A stretch of 64,000 nt of DNA from DYFX01 sp964400625 (GCA_964400625.1 CAYNUS010000002.1:1-64000), one strand, 5' to 3'; numbered from the stretch's first letter, positions 16,801 to 26,291 are shown. The notes: generated from the sequence alone by a model not told the origin. Made by a program: numbers and translations.

Positions 16801-19800
16801 CAGCGTGCACTCGGACCCGAACGATTCGCAGCGGTTGAAGTCGTTCAGCGGATCCTTGATCGCGGCGGCGCCTTCCATCTGCTGGCTCCAGGAGGGCCAG
16901 GCGGAGGTGGTGAAGCCTCGGACGAAGCTGCCGGACTCGAATCTCGGATAGAAGCCGGTCTCGTCGCGCGTCGCCTCGAGCTCCTGCTCCATGACGCGCA
17001 TGTCCTGCCAGCGGCGCATGTCGCGGCGGATCTTGTCCTTGTCGGCGTCGCAGTGGAGGCCGGCGGGCGGCGTCTGGAACGCGCCGAAGCAGTCGAGGTC
17101 GCTCGAGCAGGCGGTCGGCGGCGCGTCCGGCGTCGCGCGCGCGATCTGAAGGGCGCCCGTCTTGCAGACGTTCGTCACGCGATCCGACGGCACGAGGTTC
17201 GTGTTGAAGCGGACGTTCTTGACGAGGCGGTTGAAGACCTCGGCCGTGCGCGGGTCGGCGTTGTCGTTGTAGGCGAAGACGTAGGTGTAGGAACGCAGCT
17301 CGGGGTCGCCGTACTTGTCGACGGCGCCCACGTAGACGGTGCGGTCCGACTGGATGGCCATGTAGCCGTCGACCGTCGTCGCCTGGGTCGCGCCGGAGAA
17401 GTTCTGCGACTGGAACCACTCCTGCGGGGTGAGGCGGTCCGGGTTGTCGTAGACGCGCGCGCCGATGGCGTCGTTGATCTTCCAGAGATCGTCGAAGCGG
17501 AAGAACAGGTCCTGCGAAAGGCACCGGTCCGCGCCGCCGCAGTCGGCGTCGCTCACGCAGGCCTTGCGCTGGCCGCCGTCGAGCGTCTGGCGGCAGAAGC
17601 GCAGGAGCGATCCGCCCGCGGCGGACTGTCCCTGCACCGGGTGGACGCCCGGAGCGAGCGGCTTCAGTTCCGGCAGCGGCGAACCCGCGTTGTCGCGGCA
17701 GTAATAGAATTCGTAATGGGTGGTGGGGTCGACGTACGGCGCCCAGGAACCGTCGGCGCCGCGCGCCGGCCACGGCCGTTCGCAGAGCATGACGGTGAGC
17801 GATGAGACGCCGACGTTCTCCTTGCCGACGGTCGAAGGCGTGAGGATCGTGTCGGCCGTGATGCGCGCCATGGCGGCGACCTGCTCGCGTCCGTTCAGGC
17901 CCTTCGTGGCCTGGACCACGGCCGACGGCGCGCCCGGGGCGGCCGTGAGGTCGAGGATGAGGCCCGGGGGCGTCGCCTCCGGGATGTTGGACCAGCTCCA
18001 GGTCCAGTCATAGACGCCCGCGATGGGGGCGATGGCCTCGAGCTGGCCGCCGCGGTTCGTCATGGCGGTCGCCGAGATGCCGAGCGTCTCGGCGGACGTC
18101 TGGATGAGGGCCGAAGCGGGATCGACCTGCGCGACGTCGAACTCGCAGATCTCCGTGCCGGTGCTGAAGGTCTGGACCGTGTCGTCCCCTGCCGGATAGC
18201 CGACGCCCTTCAGCGACTTCACGCCGGTCGCTCCGCCGCGGACGGTCACGCGGTACGCGTGCGACGCCTCGTAGAGCTGTTTGGGCACGAACTTCGAGAT
18301 GGTGCGGCGTCCGGTCGGACCGGCTTCGACGGCGTGCTGGAAGACGCCTTCGACCGGCGCGCAGACCGCCTGCGCCGTCGCGGGCGCGCCGAAGAGGGAG
18401 CGCACGAAGCGTCCGACGGCGTCCGCCGCGCGGGCGAGCCAGCCGGCGTCCTCCGAGCGCGTCACGGCGCCCGAGCAGGATTCCACGATGATGCCGCCCT
18501 GGAGCGAGCCGATCTCCATCTCCTCGGCGAAGGTGACCGTCACGAGCGCGTTGCGGCATTCGTCGCCGCCTTTCGGCTCGATGTCGGGCTTGGCGGGACG
18601 CTGGTAGCAGCAGGAGCCCGCGCCGCACGACAGGCCGGCGCCGAACGCGCTGCAGTCGCCGTCGTTGCGGCAGGCGCATTCCACGCTGACGTCGCCGCGG
18701 CCGGAGACGGTGCCGATCGTCGCCGTCACCGAGGCGGTGCAGCTGTTCCTGGCGTCGCACTGCGCGAGCGCCTCGAGGACCTGGAGCGCGTCGATGTTGG
18801 CGTCGAGCGACGGCGCCTCGCATTCCTCGCCGCCGCCGTGCTGGACGCCGGCGAGCGGATCGGCCGGCTTGGTCGTCACGACGGTGTCGCCGCAGAAGGC
18901 GCGGAGGTCAGGGTGCGATCCGGTCTTGGTGCAGGTGGACGAGCAGCCGGAAGACGGGTTCCCGTTGGCGGCGCCGGCGTCGCAGCCTTCGCCCTTGTCG
19001 AACTCGATCGTGCCGTTGCCGCAGCAATCCACGCCGGCGGTGCAGGTGACGGGGTTTCCGCGCAGGAGGCAGACCGGGCTGCAGGCGAAGCCGGGACGCG
19101 TCGGATTCAGCTCGTCGCCGGCGCCGAGCGCGATGGGAGCGCGGCCCGGGATGAGCAGGCTGGTGCCGAGGCCGTTCGGGCCGAGATCGTAATCGCACTG
19201 CTCGCCGGGTTCGAGCTGGCCGTTGCCGCAGACGTACGCGTCCTGCGACGAGCCTTCGAGCGTGCAGCTCGAACCGCAGCCGTCGCCGCTGGCCGTGTTG
19301 CCGTCGTCGCACGCCTCGCCGACGCCCTGCGAACCGTTGCCGCAGGCGGAGAGACCGGCCGAGGAGCCCGTGAACAGGCAGGCGGCCGTGCAGCCGGAAC
19401 CCGCCGCGCCGTTCTGGGCGCCGGCGTCGCATTCCTCGCCGCGGTCGGCCTGGACCGCGCCGTCGCCGCAGCCGTTCGCTTCGGTGTTGCCCGTGCGCAG
19501 GCAGCTGGCGTTGCAGCCGTTCAGGTTCGGGGTGTCGCAGGCCTCGCCGTTCTCGACGACGCCGTTGCCGCAGCGCGGCGTGCCGGCGGGCTTGCTGCCG
19601 GTCATGACGCAGGCCGTCGAGCAGCCGGCCGGAAGATCGGGGCTCGTGTTCAACAGGGTGCCCGGAGGGACGTCCGGCAGATAGCGGAAGGAACGCGGGT
19701 CGGCCGGGGTCTGCGCGCGGCTCCAGCCGAAGTTGAAGGAGTCCGACGACAGGATCTGTCCGTTGGCCGCGCACGCGTCCGGAGAGCTCCGAGGAAGCGC

Positions 19801-22800
19801 GGAGATCGGCGAGACGTCGCCGATGTAGCGCAAGGTGGTCTGCGAAGGCTCGACCTGGATCCGCTGCGGGCCGCACGGGTTGGCGCTCTGGCGCGTGCGG
19901 AACGTCCAGCTGAAGGACGTGTTCTCGAAGTTCAGCCCCGTGAGCGGCGCGTCGCTCGTGCTGAGCGCGGTGCCGAGGACGTCGACGCGGTAGAAGGTGT
20001 TCGCCGCGAGTTCGGGGTTGCCGAAGGTCAGGAGGCGGGCGGCGGAGTTGTAGACCGGCGCGACCGGCACGTCGCCCTCGAAGGCGAGGCACGACTCGTT
20101 GCGGCAGCGGCGCATGCGGACGTTGCTCAGCACGCTGCCGGGTCCGTCGGTGCGCATGGGCGTGTTGAAGTACGCGAACGCGACGGTGTTCACGCAGGCC
20201 TGGTCGCACTCGCGAGGCCCGAAGTCCACCACGCGCGGGTTGGCGTAGTCGACGGTGAGTTCGCCGGAATCGATGAAGCCGTCCACCGTCGCCTCGATGT
20301 CGATCGGCGGGCCCGGGTCGGTCTCGGAGACGGGCGTCGCCACGGCTTCGCACTGGCGGTCGCCGCCGAGCGAGGCGATGGTCGCCTTGCCGGTGTCGGA
20401 AGAATCCCAGGCGACCGAGCGGCCGACGCACGAGAGGATGATGCAGCGGGCCGAAAGCGGGAAGGCCGCGTAGGCTTCCGTCTCGTCGGCGCCGGCGATG
20501 AGCGCGGCCGACGGTTCGACGTTGACGCCGGAGATGACGCAGGGACCGGATCCGGTCTTGAAGTGCGTGACGTACGCGCCGCCGCCGCGCGAATCGAAGT
20601 CGCCGTCGAGCTGCTGGGCGGCGCGCTCAGGGGTGCCGGCGCTGCGGACCTGGTCGCGGATCGTGAGGCGGAACCAGGTGTCCGCGGCGAGGCCGCCGAT
20701 CGGCAGCATGAGCATCGAGCGGTCCTCGACGTCGTAGGCCACGATCTGCGGCGCGCCGATGCCGGCGACGGGGGCGCAGTCGGACGAGATGGCGGGCCCG
20801 CTGCCGCAGTCCTCCAGCAGGACGTTGTTGACGTTCAGGGTGGCCGGATCCATCGGCAGGCTGAAGCGGACCGTCATCGCGCCGATATCGGTGCAGACGT
20901 CCGTCGCGCCCTTGAAGGGGTTCGGGCTCGGCATCATGGACGGATCGGAGACCTGGCAGGTGGCGTTCTCGACGACGACCGGGAAGACCGGGATCGGACC
21001 GGTCGAGAACTGCCACGCGAAACCGCCGGCGGCGGCCGCGGCGCCGCAGGACGCGCGGCAGGCGCCGTCGTCGCAGCAGGTGCGGCCGCTGCCGCACGAG
21101 GCGTCTCCCCCGCTCTCGCGGCAGTCGCGGACCTGGAAGTTGGCGCCGTTCGAATCGAGGGCGCCGGCGGCCGGATAGGTGCGCACGCGCACGGGGCCGG
21201 TCAGCGCGGCGTCGGGCACGGTGGCGATGATGCTGGATTCGCGCCACTGCCCGACGGAAGCGGCGTTCGCGTCCTCATGGAAGCGGACGGCATCCGGGTG
21301 CTGGGTCATGAAGGCGGGCAGGTCGGCGCCGCCGATCTCGCCGAAGCCGTCGCCGTAGAGCGTGACGGCGGTGCCGGCGGGGCCGTTGTCGGGATCGACG
21401 CGGCAGATGCCCGGCGGCAGGGGGTCGGTATTGAGCGTGAAACTGCGGGCGTTCGAGACGCGGCCGTCCGAACGGACGACGGTGACGTCGTAGGCGCCGA
21501 GCGACATGGCGGTGTTGGCCGGCGTCGTGAAGCGCGACGGCACCTTCACGGTGACGGCCGCGTTCGTCCAATAGCCCGCCGCGCACTGCGCCGGGAAGCT
21601 GATGTCGCCCACGGCCTCGCCGGCGGCGTTCCGGAAACGCACGGTGCCTCCGGAGCCGAAGTTGGCGCCGAAGACGGTCATGTACGTGCCGACCGAACCG
21701 TCTTCGGGCGTCAGGAAGTCGATGCGCGGTTCCGTGCCGGCCTCGGGCGGCTCGACGCGGACGCAGGCGGTGTTGGACGACTGGCCGTCGACGAGGACGC
21801 GCACGAGGTAGTTGGCGCCGCTCGCGCCCGTCTGGACGTTCGGGACGGTCGGGTTGAGGGACGTCTCGGACCACGGGTTCACCTGCGCGGCTTCGGCGGC
21901 CTGCGCCCAATCCTGGATCAGGCTGCAGTCGGAACCGGCGCGCGCGAACTGGACGCGCGACGTCGATTGGGTGGCGCCGAAGGCGCGCCCCGTGACGGTC
22001 AGGTTCTGTCCGGTCTTGATGGAGGTCGGCGAGACGCCGCAGATGCCGGGCCGCGCCTGATCGTTGACCTGGAAATCGGTGATGATGGGTCCGAAGGCGT
22101 CGTTGGTGGCGTCCGTCTTGTTGCCGGAGGTCGTGAGCGCGATCGGGCCGGTCACCGCGCCTTCCGGCACGGCCACGACGACGCGTCCGCTCGACCAGGA
22201 GTCGGTGCAGGCCGCGAGATCCGCTTCGACGTCGTCGACGCCGCCCGCGGCGCCCAGGAAGACGACCTTGCCGGGCAGGACGCCGAAGCGCGTGCCGGTG
22301 ATGGTCACGAGGTTGCCGGGCTTGCCGTCGCGCAGCTGGACGTCGGTGATCTGCGGGCTCTCCACGCACTGGCCGCTCACGCACTGTCCGGAGGCGCAGG
22401 CGGAGTTGTCGGAGCAGGCGCCGCCCGTGCACGCGCCGCAGGAACCGCCGCAGTCGACGGCCGTCTCGTCGCCGTCGCGCACGGCGTTGAAGCAGTGCTG
22501 GGGGCGCACCGTGACGCGCACGTTCGCCGAGGCCGCCTCGTCGCCGTCGATGTTGATGGCGCGGGCGCGGAGCGTGACGGTGCGGATCGGCGCGTAGGGC
22601 GTCGTATCGAGGACCGTCTGGCTGGAATACGTGAGCGGAGCGATCGATTGGGAGTTGCCGTCGGCCGAGAAGAACGCGCCTTCGACGGAGTATTCGACGG
22701 TCGCGATGCCGTTCTCGTCGGTCAGGAGCGCCTGGACCGGCACGAACTCCCCCGTCGGGACGGACTGTCCGTCGGTCGGGCTCGAGATGACGACGGTCGG

Positions 22801-23643
22801 CGGCTCGGTCGTGACGGCCTCGCCGGTGCGGAAGCTGCGCGTGCAGATGGCGCCGAGGCCGCAGGTGATGGTCGCGGAACCGGCGGCGTTCCTGAGGCCG
22901 GCGCTGACGGTGATCTGGTAATCGGAATTCGTCTCGAGGCAGCGGCGGTCCTCGTTCGGGGCCGGGCACGGGGTCGGCGGGCGCAAGCGGATCGTGTTGT
23001 TCTCGACGACCGGCTCGTAGTCGACGGCCGTGCGGCTCGAACCCTCCACCTTCTCGAGGCGGATGTTGGAACGGATGTTGGCGACGTCGCCGGTCGGCGC
23101 GGCGCTGAAGGTGACCGCCGCGAAGACGTCGTATTTGGCCAAAGAGCCGCCCGGCTGGATGGCCGTCGGCCGGAACGCGCCGCCGGAACCTCCGAAGCCG
23201 CCGCCCCCTCCCCCGCCCCCTCCGCCTCCGCCGTCGCCTTGGCCGACGGTCGCGCTGACGAGCGAATTGATGATGAAGGACGTGATCGCGAACGCCGAGA
23301 GCATGATGACGAGGCCGATGATCGCGGCCGTGAGCGTCTTCTTCGCGCTCGTGATCTTGGAGTCGTCGCCCGCCGCCGTCATCCAGAGGAAGCCGGCGTA
23401 GAGGATGAGGAGGAGCGCGATCGTGCCGAGCAGGCCGAAGGCGACGCGGATGATGCGCGCGATCGTGATGCGGATGTCCTGCGTGCCGGTGCCGATCGTC
23501 TCGCCGATCTCGGTGGAAAGGATCTCGTCTCCCGTCACCGCGCCCTGCGCGTGCACCGGCTGGAGCGACGCCAACCACAGGCACGGCGCGAGGAGCGCCA
23601 ACCCGAGGATCCAGGAACGATGTCGACGGAAGAACTCGCGCAT
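13843..23643 (-). CDS. Giant cysteine-rich secreted protein with T4SS-pilin-like N-terminus
   Basis: A 3266-aa surface protein. It has a signal peptide (about 1-33, ending VHAQG), a pilin-like pair of transmembrane helices (68-89 and 105-128, around LLILYAGFLWMTAAG and KKTLTAA), then a polyglycine linker. Next come an Ig-like part, about four IPT/TIG-like domains (about 428-815; for example NLVTITGTRFG and GTAVTLYGDGFG) and Big-type strands. About 15 cysteine repeats of the type CGNGVVENGEACD (DUF4215/myxococcal-like) span roughly 1355-2960. A carboxypeptidase-regulatory-like domain (GRVTDAVRRTGIPGVRVELW) and a C-terminal beta domain follow. The function is unknown; adhesion or host-cell contact is likely. 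The paralogous 594-aa gene ends one base upstream. Confidence 0.85.
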   Translation of the reverse strand: MREFFRRHRSWILGLALLAPCLWLASLQPVHAQGAVTGDEILSTEIGETIGTGTQDIRITIARIIRVAFGLLGTIALLLILYAGFLWMTAAGDDSKITSAKKTLTAAIIGLVIMLSAFAITSFIINSLVSATVGQGDGGGGGGGGGGGGFGGSGGAFRPTAIQPGGSLAKYDVFAAVTFSAAPTGDVANIRSNIRLEKVEGSSRTAVDYEPVVENNTIRLRPPTPCPAPNEDRRCLETNSDYQITVSAGLRNAAGSATITCGLGAICTRSFRTGEAVTTEPPTVVISSPTDGQSVPTGEFVPVQALLTDENGIATVEYSVEGAFFSADGNSQSIAPLTYSSQTVLDTTPYAPIRTVTLRARAINIDGDEAASANVRVTVRPQHCFNAVRDGDETAVDCGGSCGACTGGACSDNSACASGQCVSGQCVESPQITDVQLRDGKPGNLVTITGTRFGVLPGKVVFLGAAGGVDDVEADLAACTDSWSSGRVVVAVPEGAVTGPIALTTSGNKTDATNDAFGPIITDFQVNDQARPGICGVSPTSIKTGQNLTVTGRAFGATQSTSRVQFARAGSDCSLIQDWAQAAEAAQVNPWSETSLNPTVPNVQTGASGANYLVRVLVDGQSSNTACVRVEPPEAGTEPRIDFLTPEDGSVGTYMTVFGANFGSGGTVRFRNAAGEAVGDISFPAQCAAGYWTNAAVTVKVPSRFTTPANTAMSLGAYDVTVVRSDGRVSNARSFTLNTDPLPPGICRVDPDNGPAGTAVTLYGDGFGEIGGADLPAFMTQHPDAVRFHEDANAASVGQWRESSIIATVPDAALTGPVRVRTYPAAGALDSNGANFQVRDCRESGGDASCGSGRTCCDDGACRASCGAAAAAGGFAWQFSTGPIPVFPVVVENATCQVSDPSMMPSPNPFKGATDVCTDIGAMTVRFSLPMDPATLNVNNVLLEDCGSGPAISSDCAPVAGIGAPQIVAYDVEDRSMLMLPIGGLAADTWFRLTIRDQVRSAGTPERAAQQLDGDFDSRGGGAYVTHFKTGSGPCVISGVNVEPSAALIAGADETEAYAAFPLSARCIILSCVGRSVAWDSSDTGKATIASLGGDRQCEAVATPVSETDPGPPIDIEATVDGFIDSGELTVDYANPRVVDFGPRECDQACVNTVAFAYFNTPMRTDGPGSVLSNVRMRRCRNESCLAFEGDVPVAPVYNSAARLLTFGNPELAANTFYRVDVLGTALSTSDAPLTGLNFENTSFSWTFRTRQSANPCGPQRIQVEPSQTTLRYIGDVSPISALPRSSPDACAANGQILSSDSFNFGWSRAQTPADPRSFRYLPDVPPGTLLNTSPDLPAGCSTACVMTGSKPAGTPRCGNGVVENGEACDTPNLNGCNASCLRTGNTEANGCGDGAVQADRGEECDAGAQNGAAGSGCTAACLFTGSSAGLSACGNGSQGVGEACDDGNTASGDGCGSSCTLEGSSQDAYVCGNGQLEPGEQCDYDLGPNGLGTSLLIPGRAPIALGAGDELNPTRPGFACSPVCLLRGNPVTCTAGVDCCGNGTIEFDKGEGCDAGAANGNPSSGCSSTCTKTGSHPDLRAFCGDTVVTTKPADPLAGVQHGGGEECEAPSLDANIDALQVLEALAQCDARNSCTASVTATIGTVSGRGDVSVECACRNDGDCSAFGAGLSCGAGSCCYQRPAKPDIEPKGGDECRNALVTVTFAEEMEIGSLQGGIIVESCSGAVTRSEDAGWLARAADAVGRFVRSLFGAPATAQAVCAPVEGVFQHAVEAGPTGRRTISKFVPKQLYEASHAYRVTVRGGATGVKSLKGVGYPAGDDTVQTFSTGTEICEFDVAQVDPASALIQTSAETLGISATAMTNRGGQLEAIAPIAGVYDWTWSWSNIPEATPPGLILDLTAAPGAPSAVVQATKGLNGREQVAAMARITADTILTPSTVGKENVGVSSLTVMLCERPWPARGADGSWAPYVDPTTHYEFYYCRDNAGSPLPELKPLAPGVHPVQGQSAAGGSLLRFCRQTLDGGQRKACVSDADCGGADRCLSQDLFFRFDDLWKINDAIGARVYDNPDRLTPQEWFQSQNFSGATQATTVDGYMAIQSDRTVYVGAVDKYGDPELRSYTYVFAYNDNADPRTAEVFNRLVKNVRFNTNLVPSDRVTNVCKTGALQIARATPDAPPTACSSDLDCFGAFQTPPAGLHCDADKDKIRRDMRRWQDMRVMEQELEATRDETGFYPRFESGSFVRGFTTSAWPSWSQQMEGAAAIKDPLNDFNRCESFGSECTLSRVACAADGDCTGGTGDVCRLRFEAETCYNDRASVFACPDGSHVYQYRAIGGDDYRMNVGFEYTAYPWSQADCTAKASQISCENAVGCSWTPTGADTGFCETRISTVNACAGSFTDTANKCLATGVPCTSSSSCGPSDACVPASIPLFGPAAGAVCGNGLREGGEQCEVGEERNVTCASGALNLERCGNSCTWVEVQACPVVSANHCGNGALEAFLGESCDDGGQNGQYGRCRIGTLGCAKRCVNIAKRAQYVAGDVSAGTCVSNAECGSDRICTDRMNFCGDGVKNGPELCDDGAQNGQYGKCAWDCRGAGPRCGDFETNGIEQCDGNQQAASGVCIDSAATLSDNTPIAGAQACARDADCGAGRKCALCAATPEGLPQTRTMSCKPATAPIDACKWNPWTVCKPSGACGNGVVEGAEQCDKGSANSTTGECLPTCRLNVCNDGFMHAGVEQCDNGAANGVLCDPQYGRVCNYCKNDCSIETVSGAFCGDKSINAPPESCDPGPVAGWCSRTYTNAADNSAVKGCTSNAGCQPGVCKRYVGSTPVAQQVSCHSSADCGDGMFCEGGEGQCLAYNIQCIPDPYSNTIATPASPRFVDGSCTSCSNSCVGTSVKSPFFCGDDVVQAQYGEQCESVGDANATTVSGTRYDCAPDCSWIGGYCGDNVVQAAKGESCDQGGGATVITAGQVRGRVTDAVRRTGIPGVRVELWSGTTRVATQTSNNNGDYAFTGITNVSSCKAGYRVVFVRENRAYTKVIGGSNVTLATNGYFEETAPSSGNFGYRCALGTAVQSISGQTIQLKEVKLVPQLRAHEHLILVEWDGDLGGNYLDLHLRKPNENSGLGTYYSSPGNANVDASPHANLSCFENGAAISCNSFAFAPETTKFRYANDAGTSYFATSTNKFRAWLVDYACGGGSSNNTKTGCSTMRNRNLTVKLYGSTGLVQTYVYGQGTSGALTNGYWEIFSMDRNGARTNLNKTSGTLPDNVD

Positions 23644-23644
23644 A

Positions 23645-25429
23645 CTATGGGGTGAAGCCGCAGGCCACGAGCGAAGGGACGCCGTTGCAGCAGAACGGTT
23701 CGCTGCCGGTGCAGACCGTCTGGCCGGCGCCCGGGTAGAAGCAGTTCTGGCGCGTGTCGCGCAGGCCCGAGGTCAGCTGGGCGGCGTAGGGCTGGTTCAT
23801 CGAGAGCAGGTCGTGATGGATGACGGCCTGGCCCTGGTCCGGATCGCCGCCGGCCACCGAGGAGACGACGTCGCCGTCGATCCAGAAGTTGGTGGGCGCG
23901 CCGTTCGGCCCCGGGATGAGGCGGACGCTCGAGCTCGTCATGCTCGAGAAGCTCATGAGCTTGGAGAAGGTCGCCGTCATGCGGATGTCGCGCGGGACGT
24001 TGCCCTGGAGCGTGGCCGGGTCCTGCGAGACCACCTTCGGCGGCACGAGGTCGATCTGGTTGGAGGTGTTGAAGTCGTAGGCGTAGTCGTCGGCGGTCGG
24101 GCCTTCGGCCTGGCCGTCGCCGTCGCCGTCGAGCGAGTTGCCCGCCATGTCGGTGATGCCGTTGGGCGGGAAGATGCCGGTCGGCGGCGTGGCGGTGAGG
24201 CCGTCGGCCTTCACGCGGACGCCGATCTGCGTGTTGCCGGGGAGGCAGTAGACCTGTTCGCCGCACGAGTTCGTGCCGCACAGGTCGTTCGTGCGGAACT
24301 CGACGCTGCGGTAGGCGTTGCCGATGGCCTGCACGCCTTGGATGACGTCGCCGTTCGGGCGCGTCACGGCCAGTCCGGCGGCGAGGCTCACGGGGTCGAT
24401 GGCCTCGTTGAAGGTCACCTGGACGAGCGAGTTGCGCGGCACGGCGAGGTCGCCGTCATCCGGCACGGAGTAGTCGACCTGCGGCGGCGTGAGATCCAGC
24501 ACCGTCGAGACCTGGAACTCCCAGACGTAGCCCGCGTTGAAGGTGCCGGTGAAGGCCGCGGAGCCTCCCGCCTTCTTGATGCCGTCCGATCCGCCGCGGA
24601 GGGCGACCGTGTAGAAGACGTTCTCCGACGGGCTGCCGAAGCAGTCCGGCGGGCAGTTCTGCTGGATGAAGGCGAAGGTGCGGTTGTCCGGCGTGGGGAC
24701 GATGGTGATATCGCCGCCGCCGAGGCTCTGCGCGAACTTCTGGGCGAACTGGTTGGAGGACCCGACGACGGACGACGAGCGCAGGATGGCGACCGTCGGA
24801 TCCGCGCCGCCGAGCACGATGGACGCCGGATCGATCGCTTCCTTGAAGGTGATGACGACGCGGGTGTTGCGGGCGATGCCGGTGGCGTTGCGCGTCGGGA
24901 AGTGGCCTTCGACGATGCCGTTGCCGAGCGCGCCGGCCGGGCAGGTGGCGGAGAGGCCGATGCAGGCGCGGTCGTCGGGCGCGCTGGATTCCGTGGTGCC
25001 TCCCCCGCCGAGATCGCCCCCTTCGCCGAGCAGGCGGCTGATGATGAAGGACGTGATGCCGTACGCCGAGAGCATGATGACGAGGCCGATCACGGCGGCC
25101 GTGAGGGTTTTCTTGGCACGATCGACTTTCTCCGTCTCGCCGGCGGCGGTCATCCAAAGGAAGCCGGCGTAGAGGATGAGGAGGACGGCGATGATGCCGA
25201 GGAAACCGAAGGCCGCGCGGATGAGGCGGGCGATGACGACGCGGATGTCTTCCGTGCCGGTGCCGATGACCTCGCCGACGCCGGGGTCGAGGATCTCCTC
25301 GCCCGTGATGCCTTGCGCGTGGACGGCGGGGGCGACGGCCATGTACGCAAAAACCGCCAACACGAAAGTCATCACCGTGAGGGCGGTCGTCGCGAGCGTT
25401 CGGGCTGATGTCTTCCTTCCTGAGAGCAT
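23645..25429 (-). CDS. Secreted protein with T4SS-pilin-like N-terminus and Big-like domains
   Basis: A 594-aa protein with a signal peptide (about 1-38, ending VHAQG) and two transmembrane helices (72-95 and 108-131) that share the strings LLILYAGFLWMTAAG and IGLVIMLSA with the giant protein. These are the hallmarks of the T4SS_pilin family common in CPR genomes. The rest is extracellular: two Big_5-like Ig domains (VVITFKEAIDPASI and LVQVTFNEAIDPVSL, each with the typical acidic turn) and a third copy near MTATFSKLMSFSSM. Cysteine pairs lie near the C-terminus (CFYPGAGQTVC, EPFCCNG). It is the first gene of the surface block. Confidence 0.8.
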   Translation of the reverse strand: MLSGRKTSARTLATTALTVMTFVLAVFAYMAVAPAVHAQGITGEEILDPGVGEVIGTGTEDIRVVIARLIRAAFGFLGIIAVLLILYAGFLWMTAAGETEKVDRAKKTLTAAVIGLVIMLSAYGITSFIISRLLGEGGDLGGGGTTESSAPDDRACIGLSATCPAGALGNGIVEGHFPTRNATGIARNTRVVITFKEAIDPASIVLGGADPTVAILRSSSVVGSSNQFAQKFAQSLGGGDITIVPTPDNRTFAFIQQNCPPDCFGSPSENVFYTVALRGGSDGIKKAGGSAAFTGTFNAGYVWEFQVSTVLDLTPPQVDYSVPDDGDLAVPRNSLVQVTFNEAIDPVSLAAGLAVTRPNGDVIQGVQAIGNAYRSVEFRTNDLCGTNSCGEQVYCLPGNTQIGVRVKADGLTATPPTGIFPPNGITDMAGNSLDGDGDGQAEGPTADDYAYDFNTSNQIDLVPPKVVSQDPATLQGNVPRDIRMTATFSKLMSFSSMTSSSVRLIPGPNGAPTNFWIDGDVVSSVAGGDPDQGQAVIHHDLLSMNQPYAAQLTSGLRDTRQNCFYPGAGQTVCTGSEPFCCNGVPSLVACGFTP

Positions 25430-25454
25430 GGAACAGGAGGGTAGTGATCCCGGA

Positions 25455-25907
25455 CTAACTTTGTTTTTGCAGGAACTCTTTGACCGCTTTGCCGACCGTG
25501 CCGCCGTCCGCCTTGCCTTTCAGGTCCTTCATGACCTCTCCCATCAGTCTACCATATGCGGCTTCTCCCGACAGGCCCAGCGCGGCGGCCTTGGCGGCCA
25601 CGGCGGCGAGGACGTCCGCTTCGGAGAGCTGTTCCGGCAGGAAACCGGTGAGAAGGGCCAGTTCGGCGTCGGTCTTGCCGACGAGTTCGGTCCGTCCGGC
25701 CTTCTCGTAGTCGGCGCGGGCGTCCCGGAGCTTCTTGACTTCCTTGCCGATCACTTCGAGGGCCTGGTCGTCGTCCAATTCCTTCTGCTTGTCGATCTCG
25801 GCGTTCTTGATCGCCGCGCGGAGCATGCGGAAGGTCGAGACCTTGTCGGCGTCTTTCGCCTTCATCGCCTCGATGTAGCGCTGTTCGATATCGGTGCGGA
25901 GGGGCAT
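25455..25907 (-). CDS. yqeY: GatB/YqeY domain-containing protein
   Basis: A 150-aa YqeY-family protein with the helical domain shared with the tail of GatB and the conserved regions LRTDIEQRYIEAMKAKD, FRMLRAAIKNAEIDK and a terminal GKAVKEFLQ. In other bacteria it usually neighbours rpsU, as here. The family may affect tRNA or amidotransferase functions, but its biochemistry is unclear. It follows rpsU after 10 bases and precedes the surface-protein genes. Confidence 0.9.
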   Translation of the reverse strand: MPLRTDIEQRYIEAMKAKDADKVSTFRMLRAAIKNAEIDKQKELDDDQALEVIGKEVKKLRDARADYEKAGRTELVGKTDAELALLTGFLPEQLSEADVLAAVAAKAAALGLSGEAAYGRLMGEVMKDLKGKADGGTVGKAVKEFLQKQS

Positions 25908-25917
25908 GGCGTTGCGA

Positions 25918-26172
25918 TTAGCCGCGGTAGCTCTTGCGCTTGCGTCCGAAATCCTCTTCCTTCATCTTTCCGCTCTTCAGCATGTATTCGCGGCGCTGAG
26001 CGAGATATTCGCGGCGGAGCGCGGCGTCGCGCTGGGCGTTCTTGTTGCCTTCGGGCTTGTGGAAGCGGACCTTCTTGGCCTGGAGGACGCGGCCGCTCTG
26101 CTGAATACGTCGGCTAAAGCGTCGGAGCAGGGCTTCGAAGGACTCGCCTTTCTTGCGTTTGACTTCAACCAT
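25918..26172 (-). CDS. rpsU: Ribosomal protein bS21
   Basis: An 84-aa bS21, small-subunit protein near the anti-Shine-Dalgarno end of 16S rRNA. It starts MVEVKRKKGESFEALLRRFSR, with the usual basic helix (VRFHKPEGNKNAQRD, then RREYLAQRREYMLK). A good AAAGGAG site precedes the ATG, and a TTGACC/17/TATCCT promoter lies further upstream. It heads a unit with yqeY. Confidence 0.93.
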   Translation of the reverse strand: MVEVKRKKGESFEALLRRFSRRIQQSGRVLQAKKVRFHKPEGNKNAQRDAALRREYLAQRREYMLKSGKMKEEDFGRKRKSYRG

Positions 26173-26225
26173 AACGATTCACTCTCCTTTCACTAAAAAA
26201 TAGAGAGACGGGGGTCTCAGGAAGG

Positions 26226-26254
26226 AGGATAGCAAAGGCTGGGAATAAGGTCAA
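26226..26254 (-). promoter_or_regulatory. Sigma70-type promoter of rpsU
   Basis: On the minus strand TTGACC, a 17-base spacer and TATCCT. About 50 bases separate the -10 box from the rpsU ATG. Confidence 0.7.
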
Positions 26255-26262
26255 CTGAGCCG

Positions 26263-26287
26263 AAAACCCGCCTTGTGGGCGGGTTTT
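26263..26287 (-). terminator. Terminator downstream of hisS
   Basis: Arms AAAACCCGCC and GGCGGGTTTT around a five-base loop just after the hisS stop. Confidence 0.8.
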
Positions 26288-26291
26288 GAGC

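Noticed and set aside
14760..19580. Repeats at regular spacing, possible CRISPR or tandem DNA repeat
   Set aside because: They encode the cysteine-rich CGNG...CD repeats of the giant protein; spacing and sequence vary at DNA level.
18259..23655. Very long open frame on the plus strand opposite the giant surface protein gene
   Set aside because: It is a shadow of GC-rich codon use in the minus-strand gene; it shows no domain signature, and the minus-strand product has clear domains and a signal peptide.
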